Source of the DNA: Alcanivorax sp. UBA4485
GTDB lineage: Bacteria > Pseudomonadota > Gammaproteobacteria > Pseudomonadales > Alcanivoracaceae
DNA: 26,415 nt
Direction: 5' to 3'
Assembly: GCA_002389055.1 (NCBI GenBank)
Contig: DGNT01000069.1
Location: 1-26,415, forward strand
Shown here in pieces: positions 14,318 through 22,422 of this stretch. Numbering within the stretch: position 1 is the stretch's first letter; every line of letters starts with the position of its first letter. Below the pieces are notes generated by a model. It searched no databases, was not told where the DNA came from, and worked only from the letters and a program-made list of their open reading frames with translations. Both the position numbers and the translations under genes were made by a program.

Positions 14318-17300
14318 ATGCTGATCCTCCCCGGTAGCCCGGCCCTATCCGCGTTTAGAAAGGAAAAACTGCTGGAAGCTCTGCCCCAGGTAGAGGCTCT
14401 GTCCGCCCGTTTCGTGCACTTCGTGGCGCTTTCTCGAAAAGAAGGCGACGCTGAACTGGACGAGCGCGAACGGCAGGTGCTCGACAGCCTGCTGGAATAC
14501 GGCCCCAGCCTTGAGGACGCGGCCGTGGACCCGGCGGACAGCGAGACCTTCGTGGTGGTGCCGCGCCCGGGCACGGTGTCGCCGTGGTCGTCCAAGGCCA
14601 CCGACATCTGCCACAACGCCGGCCTCGCCAAGGTGGCGCGAGTGGAGCGCGGCATCGAATACCGGCTCAAGCTCAACGGGCCGGCGGCCCGGGGCGAGTT
14701 GGCGGCGGCGCTGCACGATCGCATGGTGGAAGCGGTGCTCGACCGGCTGGACGACGCCGAGGTGCTGTTTACCCACCACCGGCCGCGCCCGCTGACCAGC
14801 GTGGACGTGATCGGCGGCGGCCGCGAGGCGCTGGCCACCGCCAACGGCGAGCTGGGCCTGGCGCTGGCGGAGGACGAAATCGACTACCTGGCGGAGCGCT
14901 TCACCGCCCTGGGCCGCAACCCCTCGGACGCCGAACTGATGATGTTCGCCCAGGCCAATTCCGAGCACTGCCGCCACAAGATTTTCAACGCGGACTGGAG
15001 CATCGACGGCCAGGAGCAGGATCTCAGCCTGTTCGCCATGATCCGCAACACCTACAAGCACGCCAGCGAAGGCGTGCTCAGCGCCTACAGCGATAACGCG
15101 GCGGTGGTGGCCGGCCCGGTGGCGGACCGCTTCTATCCGGATCCCGGCAACGCCGGCTATCCGTGTGAGTACCGCTACCGCAACGAGCCGGTGCACATGC
15201 TGATGAAGGTGGAGACCCACAACCATCCCACCGCCATCGCGCCGCGCCCCGGCGCGGCCACCGGCGCCGGCGGCGAGATCCGCGATGAGGGCGCCACCGG
15301 CCGGGGCGGCAAGCCCAAGGCGGGCCTCACCGGCTTCTCCGTGTCGAATCTGTGCATTCCCGGTTTCCGCCAGCCCTGGGAAGACGACTACGGCCGCCCC
15401 GGCCGCATCGCCTCGCCGTTGGACATCATGATCGACGGGCCGCTGGGCGGCGCCGCGTTCAACAACGAGTTCGGCCGTCCCAACCTGTGCGGTTACTTCC
15501 GCACCCTGGAAATCCAGGCGCCGGGCGTGGCCGGCGATGAACGCCGCGGCTACCACAAGCCGATCATGATCGCCGGCGGCCTGGGCAACGTGCGTGACGG
15601 CGACGTGCACAAGAAACCGATTCCGCCGGGCGCCAAGATCATCGTGATCGGCGGCCCGGCCATGCTGATCGGCCTGGGCGGCGGCGCCGCCAGTTCCATG
15701 GCCAGCGGCGAATCCGATGAAGCGCTGGATTTCGCCTCGGTGCAGCGCGACAACCCGGAAATCGAGCGCCGCGTCCAGGAAGTGATTGACCGCTGCTGGG
15801 CGCTCGGCGAGCACAACCCGATCGTCTCCATCCACGATGTGGGCGCGGGCGGCCTGTCCAATGCGCTGCCCGAGCTGGTCCACGACCACGACCGGGGGGC
15901 CAAGCTGTCGCTGCGCGCGATCCCCAGCGCCGAGCCGGGCATGAGCCCGGTGGAAATCTGGTGCAACGAAGCCCAGGAGCGCTACGTGCTGGCGGTGCTG
16001 CCGGAGGACCTGGAACGCTTCGAGGCGCTGTGCGAGCGTGAGCGGGCGCCGTTCGCGGTGCTCGGCGAGGCCACCGAAGCGGAACATCTGGAAGTGGCCG
16101 ACGACCATTTCGGCGACGCGCCGGTGGACCTGCCCATGGACCTGCTGTTCGGCAAGCCGCCGAAAATGCAGCGCGCCTACGACCGGGAAGATTTCGAGCG
16201 CCAGCCGTTCACCACCGAAGGCATCGAGCTCAAGGACGCCATCGAGCGGGTCATGCGCCTGCCCACGGTGGCGTCCAAGAATTTCCTGATCACCATCGGC
16301 GACCGGTCCGTGACCGGCCTGGTGCACCGCGATCAGATGGTCGGCCCCTGGCAGGTGCCGGTGGCCGACTGCGCGGTGACCGCCACCGGTTACAACCAGC
16401 GCACCGGCGAAGCCATGGCGATGGGCGAGCGCACCCCGGTGGCGCTGGTCAACGCCGCCGCGTCCGGGCGCATGGCGGTGGCCGAGACCCTCACCAACCT
16501 GGCCGGCGCCCACATCGGCTCGCTGGGCCAGATTCGCTTGTCCGCCAACTGGATGGCCGCCGCCGGTCACCCGGGCGAGGACCAGGCCCTGTTTGAAACC
16601 GTGAAGGCGGTGGGCATGGAACTGTGCCCGAAGCTGGGCATCGCCATTCCGGTGGGCAAGGACTCCCTGTCCATGCGCACCCTCTGGCAGGAAAAAGGCA
16701 TCGATAAAAGCGTGGTGGCGCCGCTGTCGTTGGTCGTGTCCGGCTTTGCCAACGTCACCGACATCGGCCTGACCGCCACGCCCCAGCTGAAGACCGGCCT
16801 GGACAGCGAACTGCTGTTGATCGATCTGGGCCGGGGCAAGAACCGCCTGGCCGGCTCGGCGCTGGCGCAGGTGTTCGGCAAGGTCGGTGATGTGGCGCCG
16901 GATCTGGACGACGCCGACGACCTGATCGCCTTCTTCGAGGTGACCCAGCGGCTGCTGGCGGAAGAGCGCTTGCTCGCCTACCACGACCGCTCCGACGGTG
17001 GCCTGTTCACCACCCTGGCGGAGATGGCGTTCGCCGGCCGCACCGGCGTGGACATCGTGCTGGACAACATCGCCGGCGACGGCCCGGAAGCCGTGGCGGC
17101 CCTGTTCGCCGAGGAAGCCGGCGCGGTGATCCAGGTGCGCGCCGCCGATGTGCAGGCGGTGCGCCAGCGCTACCAGGACGCCGGTCTGGGCGGCTGCGTG
17201 CATAGTGTCGGCACCGTCAACGACGAGGACGTGGTGCGCCTGCGCCTGGGCGGCGCGGTGTTGCGCGAACGCCCGCGTTGGGGCCTGCAGCGGCTGTGGT

Positions 17301-18235
17301 CGGAAACCAGCTACCGCATCCAGGCGCTGCGCGACAACCCGGACTGCGCCCGCCAGGAGTTCGAATCGATCGCCGATTCCAACGACCCGGGACTGAACGT
17401 GCGGCTGACCTTCGACATGAGCGAGGACGTGGCCAGCCCGTTCATCAACACCGGCGCTCGCCCCAAGGTGGCGATCCTGCGCGAGCAGGGCGTTAACGGC
17501 CACATGGAAATGGCCGCCGCCTTCGACCGCGCCGGGTTCAGCGCCATGGACGTGCACATGAGCGACCTGCTGGCCGGCCGCGTCAGCCTGGATGACATGA
17601 AGGGCCTGGTGGCCTGCGGCGGCTTCTCCTACGGCGACGTACTGGGCGCCGGCGAGGGCTGGGCCAAGAGCATTCTCTACAACCCGGGCCTGCGTGACGC
17701 CTTTAACCGTTTCTTCTTCCGCGAGGACACCTTCTCGCTGGGGGTCTGCAACGGCTGCCAGATGCTGTCCAACCTGAAGGATCTGATTCCCGGCGCCGAG
17801 CACTGGCCGCACTTCGTGCGCAACCTGAGCGAGCAGTTCGAGGCACGCACCTCACTGGTGGAAATCCAGGACTCGCCGTCGGTATTGCTGCGCGACATGG
17901 CCGGCACCCGCCTGCCCATCGCCGTGGCCCACGGCGAGGGCCGCGCCGAGATCAGCGACCAGGACCTCAACCGCAACATCGAGCAGCGTCTGCTGGCGCT
18001 GCGCTACGTGGACAGCCTGGGCAACCCGGCGGAGCAGTACCCCGCCAACCCCAACGGCTCCGCCCAGGGCGTCACCGGCTTCACCTCCCGCGACGGCCGG
18101 GCCACCATCATGATGCCGCACCCGGAGCGGGTGTTCCGCGTGTTGCAGAACAGCTGGATCCCGGATGATTGGCGTCGGTTTGAGAACGGGCCCTGGTATC
18201 GGTTGTTTGCTAACGCGCGGAAGTGGGTCGGGTGA
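14318..18235 (+). CDS. purL: phosphoribosylformylglycinamidine synthase
   Basis: 1305 residues, the long single-chain PurL of Gram-negative bacteria (E. coli 1295). The start MLILPGSPALSAFRKEKLL matches the family; an AAAGGAAAAG ribosome site lies upstream. In order: N-terminal PurS-like domain (~1-150), linker, two AIRS-type halves (for example NSEHCRHKIFNADW near 210, KVETHNHPTAIAPRPGAATGAGGEIRDEG near 290, and the VGKDSLSMRT stretch near 780), then a class I glutaminase domain. Its catalytic residues are Cys1144 (GVCNGCQM), His1268 and Glu1270 (PHPERVFR). It makes FGAM from FGAR, glutamine and ATP, purine step 4; purT supplying step 3 is nearby. Confidence 0.98.
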   Translation: MLILPGSPALSAFRKEKLLEALPQVEALSARFVHFVALSRKEGDAELDERERQVLDSLLEYGPSLEDAAVDPADSETFVVVPRPGTVSPWSSKATDICHNAGLAKVARVERGIEYRLKLNGPAARGELAAALHDRMVEAVLDRLDDAEVLFTHHRPRPLTSVDVIGGGREALATANGELGLALAEDEIDYLAERFTALGRNPSDAELMMFAQANSEHCRHKIFNADWSIDGQEQDLSLFAMIRNTYKHASEGVLSAYSDNAAVVAGPVADRFYPDPGNAGYPCEYRYRNEPVHMLMKVETHNHPTAIAPRPGAATGAGGEIRDEGATGRGGKPKAGLTGFSVSNLCIPGFRQPWEDDYGRPGRIASPLDIMIDGPLGGAAFNNEFGRPNLCGYFRTLEIQAPGVAGDERRGYHKPIMIAGGLGNVRDGDVHKKPIPPGAKIIVIGGPAMLIGLGGGAASSMASGESDEALDFASVQRDNPEIERRVQEVIDRCWALGEHNPIVSIHDVGAGGLSNALPELVHDHDRGAKLSLRAIPSAEPGMSPVEIWCNEAQERYVLAVLPEDLERFEALCERERAPFAVLGEATEAEHLEVADDHFGDAPVDLPMDLLFGKPPKMQRAYDREDFERQPFTTEGIELKDAIERVMRLPTVASKNFLITIGDRSVTGLVHRDQMVGPWQVPVADCAVTATGYNQRTGEAMAMGERTPVALVNAAASGRMAVAETLTNLAGAHIGSLGQIRLSANWMAAAGHPGEDQALFETVKAVGMELCPKLGIAIPVGKDSLSMRTLWQEKGIDKSVVAPLSLVVSGFANVTDIGLTATPQLKTGLDSELLLIDLGRGKNRLAGSALAQVFGKVGDVAPDLDDADDLIAFFEVTQRLLAEERLLAYHDRSDGGLFTTLAEMAFAGRTGVDIVLDNIAGDGPEAVAALFAEEAGAVIQVRAADVQAVRQRYQDAGLGGCVHSVGTVNDEDVVRLRLGGAVLRERPRWGLQRLWSETSYRIQALRDNPDCARQEFESIADSNDPGLNVRLTFDMSEDVASPFINTGARPKVAILREQGVNGHMEMAAAFDRAGFSAMDVHMSDLLAGRVSLDDMKGLVACGGFSYGDVLGAGEGWAKSILYNPGLRDAFNRFFFREDTFSLGVCNGCQMLSNLKDLIPGAEHWPHFVRNLSEQFEARTSLVEIQDSPSVLLRDMAGTRLPIAVAHGEGRAEISDQDLNRNIEQRLLALRYVDSLGNPAEQYPANPNGSAQGVTGFTSRDGRATIMMPHPERVFRVLQNSWIPDDWRRFENGPWYRLFANARKWVG

Positions 18236-18241
18236 AGGCAG

Positions 18242-18269
18242 TTGATAGTTGATAATTGATAGTTGATAG
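18242..18269. repeat. four tandem heptamers TTGATAG/TTGATAA
   Basis: Four consecutive 7-base units read TTGATAG, TTGATAA, TTGATAG, TTGATAG, starting 6 bases after the purL stop. The AT-rich run contrasts with its GC-rich surroundings. It is too short for a CRISPR array. It could be a slippage-prone simple repeat or a dispersed intergenic repeat. Confidence 0.8.
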
Positions 18270-18323
18270 CGAAAGGCAAAGTCAAAAGACTGAGCGCTTT
18301 CGCGGGATTTGGAGTGGGGGAGT

Positions 18324-19043
18324 ATGGCGGACGAGATGTATAACTATTTCGATATGTTGATTGCGGAGTCGCCGGAGCCTACGGCGGTGTCCGAGCGGCG
18401 CCGGGAGTTGGCGGGCGAGTTGAAGGCGATCAGTGAACAGTTGATCCGGCTGGATGCGGATGAGGCGGCGCTGGCGGAATACACCGCGCAGGCGCGGGCG
18501 TTGCGTGAGCGTCTGGAAGGCCACGGCCATCGCAGTATGCGTGACATTCTCGGCCGGTTGATCGTCGGCAAGGGCAGCCGCCAGGACGCGCTGGACATGG
18601 CCGACTTTGAAATCCTTACCGGCCAGGCGACGCCGCTGTCGCCGCCGCTGGAGCTGTGGCTGGACGGCGACACCGTGCGTGGCCGGGCCACCTTCGGGCG
18701 GCTGTTCATGGGTCCGCCGGGCAAGGTGCACGGCGGCGTGCTGTCCCTGGCCCTGGATATGCTGATGGCCAAGTGTCAGGATTTCGTCACCGGCCTGGGC
18801 ATGACCGGCACGCTCAACATCCGCTACATGGCGCCCACGCCGCTGAACACGGAGATCCGTTTCGAGTCCCGGGTGGCGAAAGTGGAAGGGCGCAAGCTGC
18901 TCACCGAAGCCAAGGTGTTCGCCGGAGATACCCAGACCGTGTCCGCCACGGGAGTTTGGATTTCATCCCAGGGCGACTACCAGTTGCGCGACGCTTACGC
19001 GCACCTGGCCGAGCCCGCCGACAACGACCGCGAGACCGCCTGA
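18324..19043 (+). CDS. PaaI-like hotdog thioesterase with N-terminal helical extension
   Basis: 239 residues from ATG 18324 with GGAG nine bases and GGGGGAG one base upstream; the TTG at 18309 overlaps the ribosome site and is rejected. The C-terminal ~130 residues are a hotdog domain with PPGKVHGGVLSLALDMLMAK (131-150, HGG motif and Asp145), LNIRYMAPTPLNTEIRFESRV and GVWISSQ. The first ~90 residues are charged and helical (SERRRELAGELKAISEQLIRLDADEAALAEYTAQARALRERLEGHG, to be read as segments), unlike the compact PaaI fold and possibly an oligomerisation coiled coil. It probably hydrolyses an acyl-CoA; the substrate is unknown. It may be read through from purL or from the short gap before it. 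Confidence 0.85.
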   Translation: MADEMYNYFDMLIAESPEPTAVSERRRELAGELKAISEQLIRLDADEAALAEYTAQARALRERLEGHGHRSMRDILGRLIVGKGSRQDALDMADFEILTGQATPLSPPLELWLDGDTVRGRATFGRLFMGPPGKVHGGVLSLALDMLMAKCQDFVTGLGMTGTLNIRYMAPTPLNTEIRFESRVAKVEGRKLLTEAKVFAGDTQTVSATGVWISSQGDYQLRDAYAHLAEPADNDRETA

Positions 19044-19070
19044 ACCCGGGCGGTCCGCCAGGGAGGCCCG

Positions 19071-19394
19071 ATGACCGTCTACAAGCTTTGCTTCTACGTC
19101 CCCGAAGACCATGCCGAAGCGGTGAAGAACGCCGTCTTCGAGGCCGGCGCCGGCCGCATCGGCAACTATGACTGCTGCAGCTTTCAGGTCGCCGGCCAGG
19201 GCCAGTTCCGGCCCCTGGAGGGCAGTGACCCCTACATAGGCGGCCAGGGCGAGGTCGAAACGGTGCGCGAATTCCGGGTGGAAACCATCTGCATGGAAGA
19301 CCACCTGCGCGCGGCGATCAGCGCCCTGCGGCTGGCGCACCCCTATGAGGAGCCCGCCATCGACCTGTGGAAACTTGAGGACCTGCCTGGTTAG
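19071..19394 (+). CDS. NIF3/YqfO C-terminal-like (CutA/PII-fold) small protein
   Basis: 107 residues with GGGAGG four bases before ATG. The sequence KLCFYVPEDHAEAVKNAVFEAGAGRIGNYDCCSF, ending G.F.P..GS.PYIG..G..E.V.E.RVE and AHPYEEPAIDLW, is the pattern of the domain inserted in or fused to NIF3/YbgI-type proteins such as YqfO. Here it stands alone as a short protein. The domain is thought to form PII/CutA-like trimers; its role is not established. It lies 27 bases after the hotdog gene, so the two are probably cotranscribed, and it converges with the Nudix gene with a 2-base gap. Confidence 0.85.
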   Translation: MTVYKLCFYVPEDHAEAVKNAVFEAGAGRIGNYDCCSFQVAGQGQFRPLEGSDPYIGGQGEVETVREFRVETICMEDHLRAAISALRLAHPYEEPAIDLWKLEDLPG

Positions 19395-19396
19395 GT

Positions 19397-19957
19397 TCAG
19401 TCGTCCAGCGAAGGTTTGCGCTTCAAAGGCGGTATGTCTTGAGTGCGCACCGGAAACTCACCGCCGTTGGCGCGGTCCTGGATAAAGAACTTGAGCGTCC
19501 GGCCGATGGTCGGGAACGCCAGCTCGTCCCAGGGAATCTCGTCCTCGGAGAACAGGCCCGCGTCGGCGCTTTCGTCGCCCACGCCGTAGTCGCCGTTGAC
19601 CATCTCGCTGAGGAAGAACATGTAGACCTGGTTGATGTGCGGCAGGTTGAACACCGTGTAAAGGTCGCCGATGGCCACGGTGGCGCAGGCTTCTTCCCAG
19701 GTTTCCCGGGCGGCGCCCTCCTGCAGGGTCTCGCCGTTTTCCATATAGCCGGCGGGCAGGGTCCAGTAGCCCACGCGCGGTTCGATGGAGCGTTTGCAGA
19801 GCAGGAAGCGGCCTTCCCAGACCGGGATCGCGCCGACCACGATCTTCGGGTTCTGGTAGTGGATCACGCCGCAGTGGTTGCACCAATAGCGGGGCCGGTT
19901 GTCCCCTTCGGGGATGGAGAACAGAATCTCTTCGCCGCACTGGCTGCAATATTTCAT
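19397..19957 (-). CDS. zinc-ribbon Nudix hydrolase
   Basis: 186 residues from ATG 19957; the 33-residue upstream extension lacks family resemblance. It starts with a Cys4 zinc ribbon (CSQC at 4-7, CNHC at 26-29), followed by QNPKIVVGAIPVWEGRFLLCKRSIEPR and a Nudix box at 70-90: G70, Glu76, Arg84-Glu85, Glu88-Glu89. The final Gly of the motif is replaced (EEACA). The NudC-like layout (zinc ribbon plus Nudix) suggests hydrolysis of a nucleoside diphosphate compound such as an ADP-sugar or NADH-like dinucleotide, but it is shorter than NudC and lacks its N-terminal domain. Substrate unknown. It is divergent from a second Nudix gene of a different subfamily. Confidence 0.88.
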   Translation of the reverse strand: MKYCSQCGEEILFSIPEGDNRPRYWCNHCGVIHYQNPKIVVGAIPVWEGRFLLCKRSIEPRVGYWTLPAGYMENGETLQEGAARETWEEACATVAIGDLYTVFNLPHINQVYMFFLSEMVNGDYGVGDESADAGLFSEDEIPWDELAFPTIGRTLKFFIQDRANGGEFPVRTQDIPPLKRKPSLDD

Positions 19958-20124
19958 TGATGCTCTCGCCTGCTTATGGAGCCTCACCGGAGAGCCTGGC
20001 CGCTGGCCGGCATAATGAGGAAACGACAGCCTAATGGCTTGGCGGTGGATCGGCAATTAGGGCGTTTTGCGCAGGCACCGCCGTGAATAGAGGGCATCCG
20101 GCCTTGCCCGGTGCGCGACGCCTG

Positions 20125-20142
20125 TTCAAACTGGTGTTTGAA
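20125..20142. promoter_or_regulatory. PsrA-like palindrome upstream of the CoA Nudix gene
   Basis: TTCAAAC-TGGT-GTTTGAA is a perfect 7-base inverted repeat with a 4-base centre. Its core CAAAC-N4-GTTTG fits the published consensus (C/G)AAAC-N2-4-GTTT(G/C) of the Pseudomonas TetR-family fatty-acid regulator PsrA. It ends 19 bases before the GTG start at 20162, where a repressor would block transcription or the start of elongation. The rest of the 204-base divergent gap shows no other clear site. Confidence 0.5.
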
Positions 20143-20161
20143 ACAAGACTGGGAGTACTCC

Positions 20162-20743
20162 GTGCTAGAGAAACTCCGGCAGCGTATGCCGGCCTACCCT
20201 TTCAATGACTTACCGGTGGATTTGCCGGAAGCCGCCGTGCTGATGCCGTTCGTGGACCAGCCCGACCCGGAACTGATACTGACGGTCCGCGCCCAGGGCA
20301 TGCCCACCCACGCCGGCGAGGTGGCGTTTCCCGGCGGCAAACGGGACCCCGGCGACCGCGACCTGTTGCACACCGCTCTGCGCGAAAGCCACGAAGAGGT
20401 GGGCTTGTCCCAGCGTGAAGTGGAAGTGGTCGGTCAGTTGTCGCCACTGGCGTCCCGGTTCGGTATGAAGGTGACCCCGTTCGTGGGGGTGGTGCGGGTG
20501 GGGGTGGATCTGACGCCCGAGCCCGGCGAGATCGAGACCATCTTCCAGGTGCCGCTGAGCTTTTTCCTGGAGGAGGAACCGGAGCTGTCGCCGCCGATCG
20601 ATTTCTATGGCCGCCGCCTGCGCATGCCCAGCTACTATTACGAGGACAAGCGGATCTGGGGCCTGACGGCCTTTATGATTCTGGATTTGATCAACCATGT
20701 GTACGACGCCGATGTGCGTTTCGACCTGACGGGTGAACAATGA
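20162..20743 (+). CDS. CoA-type Nudix pyrophosphatase (NudL/YeaB-like)
   Basis: 193 residues from GTG 20162, chosen because GGGAG lies 6 bases upstream; the GTG at 20111 would run through the palindrome. The sequence LILTVRAQGMPTHAGEVAFPGGKRDPGDRDLLHTALRESHEEVGL (residues ~38-82, segments of the UPF0035/CoA Nudix signature) has the family's HAGEVAFPGGKRDP stretch and the one-residue-longer spacing before RESHEEVGL. Members split coenzyme A or acyl-CoA into phosphopantetheine (or its acyl form) and 3',5'-ADP. It is the first gene of an overlapping four-gene operon and overlaps the next by ATGA. The PsrA-like site suggests a link to fatty-acid status. Confidence 0.9.
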   Translation: MLEKLRQRMPAYPFNDLPVDLPEAAVLMPFVDQPDPELILTVRAQGMPTHAGEVAFPGGKRDPGDRDLLHTALRESHEEVGLSQREVEVVGQLSPLASRFGMKVTPFVGVVRVGVDLTPEPGEIETIFQVPLSFFLEEEPELSPPIDFYGRRLRMPSYYYEDKRIWGLTAFMILDLINHVYDADVRFDLTGEQ

Positions 20744-21273
20744 TCTATAAACTGGAAGGCCGCCGCGTGGAAATGCGCGGTGAGGGTCAGTGGGTGGCGC
20801 CCAACGCCACGGTAATCGGTTCGGTGGTACTGGGCGCCAACAGCAGCGTCTGGTTCGGCGCGGTGATCCGCGGCGACAACGATTTGATCGAGATCGGCGA
20901 CAACACCAACGTGCAGGAAAATTCCGTACTGCACGTGGACCCGGGCGTGCCGATGAAGATCGGCAACGGCGTCACCGTTGGCCACAAGGTCATGCTGCAC
21001 GGTTGCACCATTGGCGATAACAGCCTGATCGGTATCAACGCGGTGGTGCTGAACAAGGCCAAAATCGGCAAAAACTGCATCATCGGCGCCCACGCGCTGG
21101 TGCCCGAGGGCATGGAAATCCCCGACAATTCCCTGGTGATGGGCGCGCCGGCCAAGGTGGTCAAGGAGATTTCCGACGGCCACAAGGCGATGCTGACCAT
21201 GAGCAGCCAGCACTACGCCGCCCACGCCAAACACTTCGATGAACACCTGGAAGTCGATGAGCGCTTTCAATAA
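20740..21273 (+). CDS. gamma-carbonic anhydrase family protein (YrdA/PaaY-like)
   Basis: 177 residues; the ATG overlaps the previous stop (ATGA), so it is translationally coupled. Residues ~17-135 are left-handed beta-helix hexapeptide repeats (VIGSVVLGANSSVWFGAVIRGD, IGNGVTVGHK, IGDNSLIGINAVVLN). The metal-binding histidines expected in the family are present at His65, His82 and His87. Members form trimers with zinc between subunits; YrdA-type proteins often have little or no carbonic anhydrase activity, and PaaY acts as a thioesterase in phenylacetate metabolism. With CoA-related genes beside it, either role is possible. Confidence 0.92.
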   Translation: MIYKLEGRRVEMRGEGQWVAPNATVIGSVVLGANSSVWFGAVIRGDNDLIEIGDNTNVQENSVLHVDPGVPMKIGNGVTVGHKVMLHGCTIGDNSLIGINAVVLNKAKIGKNCIIGAHALVPEGMEIPDNSLVMGAPAKVVKEISDGHKAMLTMSSQHYAAHAKHFDEHLEVDERFQ

Positions 21274-21505
21274 AGACCCGGATTTTCACGACGCTCCGGC
21301 GGCGCAGCAGGATCCGGTATCGCCCTGCGTATCGATCTGCGCCCTGGATGGCGACGATATCTGCGTGGGGTGTTTCCGCACCGGCCGAGAGATCAGCTAC
21401 TGGGGCCTGTTGCCGGTGGAGGAGCGCCGCGAGGTGCTGGTTCGTTGTCAGCAGCGCATGGCCGGCGAGCCGGCGCCGTGCATGGTGACGAAGGAGCAGC
21501 CGTGA
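21257..21505 (+). CDS. DUF1289 domain protein
   Basis: 82 residues starting MSAFNKDPDFHD. I chose ATG 21257 (GGAAG just upstream), overlapping the previous gene by 17 bases; ATG 21239 is in frame but has no ribosome site. It carries the DUF1289 core: PCVSICALDGDDICVGCFRTGREISYW, with the paired cysteines C..C and C..C and the R-E-I-x-x-W end. The cysteine pattern suggests a small metal-binding or redox-active site. The function is unknown. Its stop overlaps the GTG of the patatin gene by 4 bases. Confidence 0.85.
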   Translation: MSAFNKDPDFHDAPAAQQDPVSPCVSICALDGDDICVGCFRTGREISYWGLLPVEERREVLVRCQQRMAGEPAPCMVTKEQP

Positions 21506-22422
21506 GCGAGAAGGAACAGCTATTACTGCCCGCTCGTCCTCGCGTGGGGCTGGCGCTGGGCAGCGGGTCCGCCCGGGGCTGGGCGCACATCGGCATTATC
21601 CAGGCGCTGGAAGAGCGCGGCATCGAAATCGATGTGGTGGCTGGCACCTCCATCGGTGCCCTGGTGGGGGGCGCCTACGTGAGCGGCGCCCTGAAGGAGT
21701 TCGGTGACTGGGTGCGCACCCTGACCACCAAGGACGTGTTCGGGCTGATGGATTTCACCTTTTCCGGCGGCGTGGTGAAGGGTGAGAAGCTGTTCGGCTT
21801 TTTCGAGAAGCTGCACAGCAATCCGAATATTGAAGACCTGGATAAGCGTTTCGTCACCGTGGCCACGGACATGAAAAGCGGGCGCGAAGTGTGGATCAGC
21901 AAGGGCCCGGTGCTGGACGCCGCCCGCGCGTCCTGCGCGTTGCCCGGGCTGTTCTCGCCGCTGCAGCATCAGCGGCGCTGGATGCTGGACGGTGGCCTGG
22001 TCAACCCGGTGCCGGTGTCGGCGGCGCGGGCGTTCGGCGCCGACGTGGTGATCGCGGTCAACCTGAACGCCCAACTGGTGGGCGCGCATCTCTCCCGGCA
22101 GACGCCGCCGGACGGCGGCGACAGCGAAGAAGACCGCAGCCTGTGGCAGAAGATGACCCACTACTTTTCGTCCCAGGACGGCGGCCCGCCGGGCTTTTTC
22201 GATGTGGTGGCGTCCAGCGTCAATATCATGCAGGACCGCATCACCCGCTCGCGGATGGCCGGTGACCCGCCGGAAGTCACGCTGATTCCGCTGCTGGAGG
22301 ATTTCGCGCTGATGGATTTCCACCGCGCCGGGGAAGCCATCGATGAAGGCTACCGGCTGGTGGAGCGGCATGAGGGGGATATTTTTGCTTGGGTGGGGGC
22401 GCCGGACGCGGATCGCGTTTAG
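21502..22422 (+). CDS. patatin-like phospholipase family protein (RssA-like)
   Basis: 306 residues from GTG 21502, with AAGGAG five bases upstream and a GTGA overlap with the DUF1289 stop; the longer upstream frame is out-of-frame reading through DUF1289. The patatin elements are complete: oxyanion loop GSGSARGWAHIG (20-31), nucleophile Ser50 in GTSIGAL and catalytic Asp163 in MLDGGLVNPVPV. There is no signal peptide, so it is probably cytosolic or membrane-associated. It is a serine acyl hydrolase of lipids or acylglycerols; the substrate is unknown. It is the last gene of the operon starting at 20162 and its end overlaps the corB-like gene by 4 bases, tail to tail. Confidence 0.92.
   Translation: MSEKEQLLLPARPRVGLALGSGSARGWAHIGIIQALEERGIEIDVVAGTSIGALVGGAYVSGALKEFGDWVRTLTTKDVFGLMDFTFSGGVVKGEKLFGFFEKLHSNPNIEDLDKRFVTVATDMKSGREVWISKGPVLDAARASCALPGLFSPLQHQRRWMLDGGLVNPVPVSAARAFGADVVIAVNLNAQLVGAHLSRQTPPDGGDSEEDRSLWQKMTHYFSSQDGGPPGFFDVVASSVNIMQDRITRSRMAGDPPEVTLIPLLEDFALMDFHRAGEAIDEGYRLVERHEGDIFAWVGAPDADRV

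Noticed and set aside
14345..17812. Very long open frame (1155 codons) antisense to purL
   Set aside because: It is the GC-codon shadow of purL: His/Gly/Ala/Val-rich, low complexity, no family motifs, and the sense strand encodes an unmistakable PurL.
18242..18269. Possible CRISPR or att site
   Set aside because: Heptamers without spacers, no cas genes, no integrase and no flanking tRNA.
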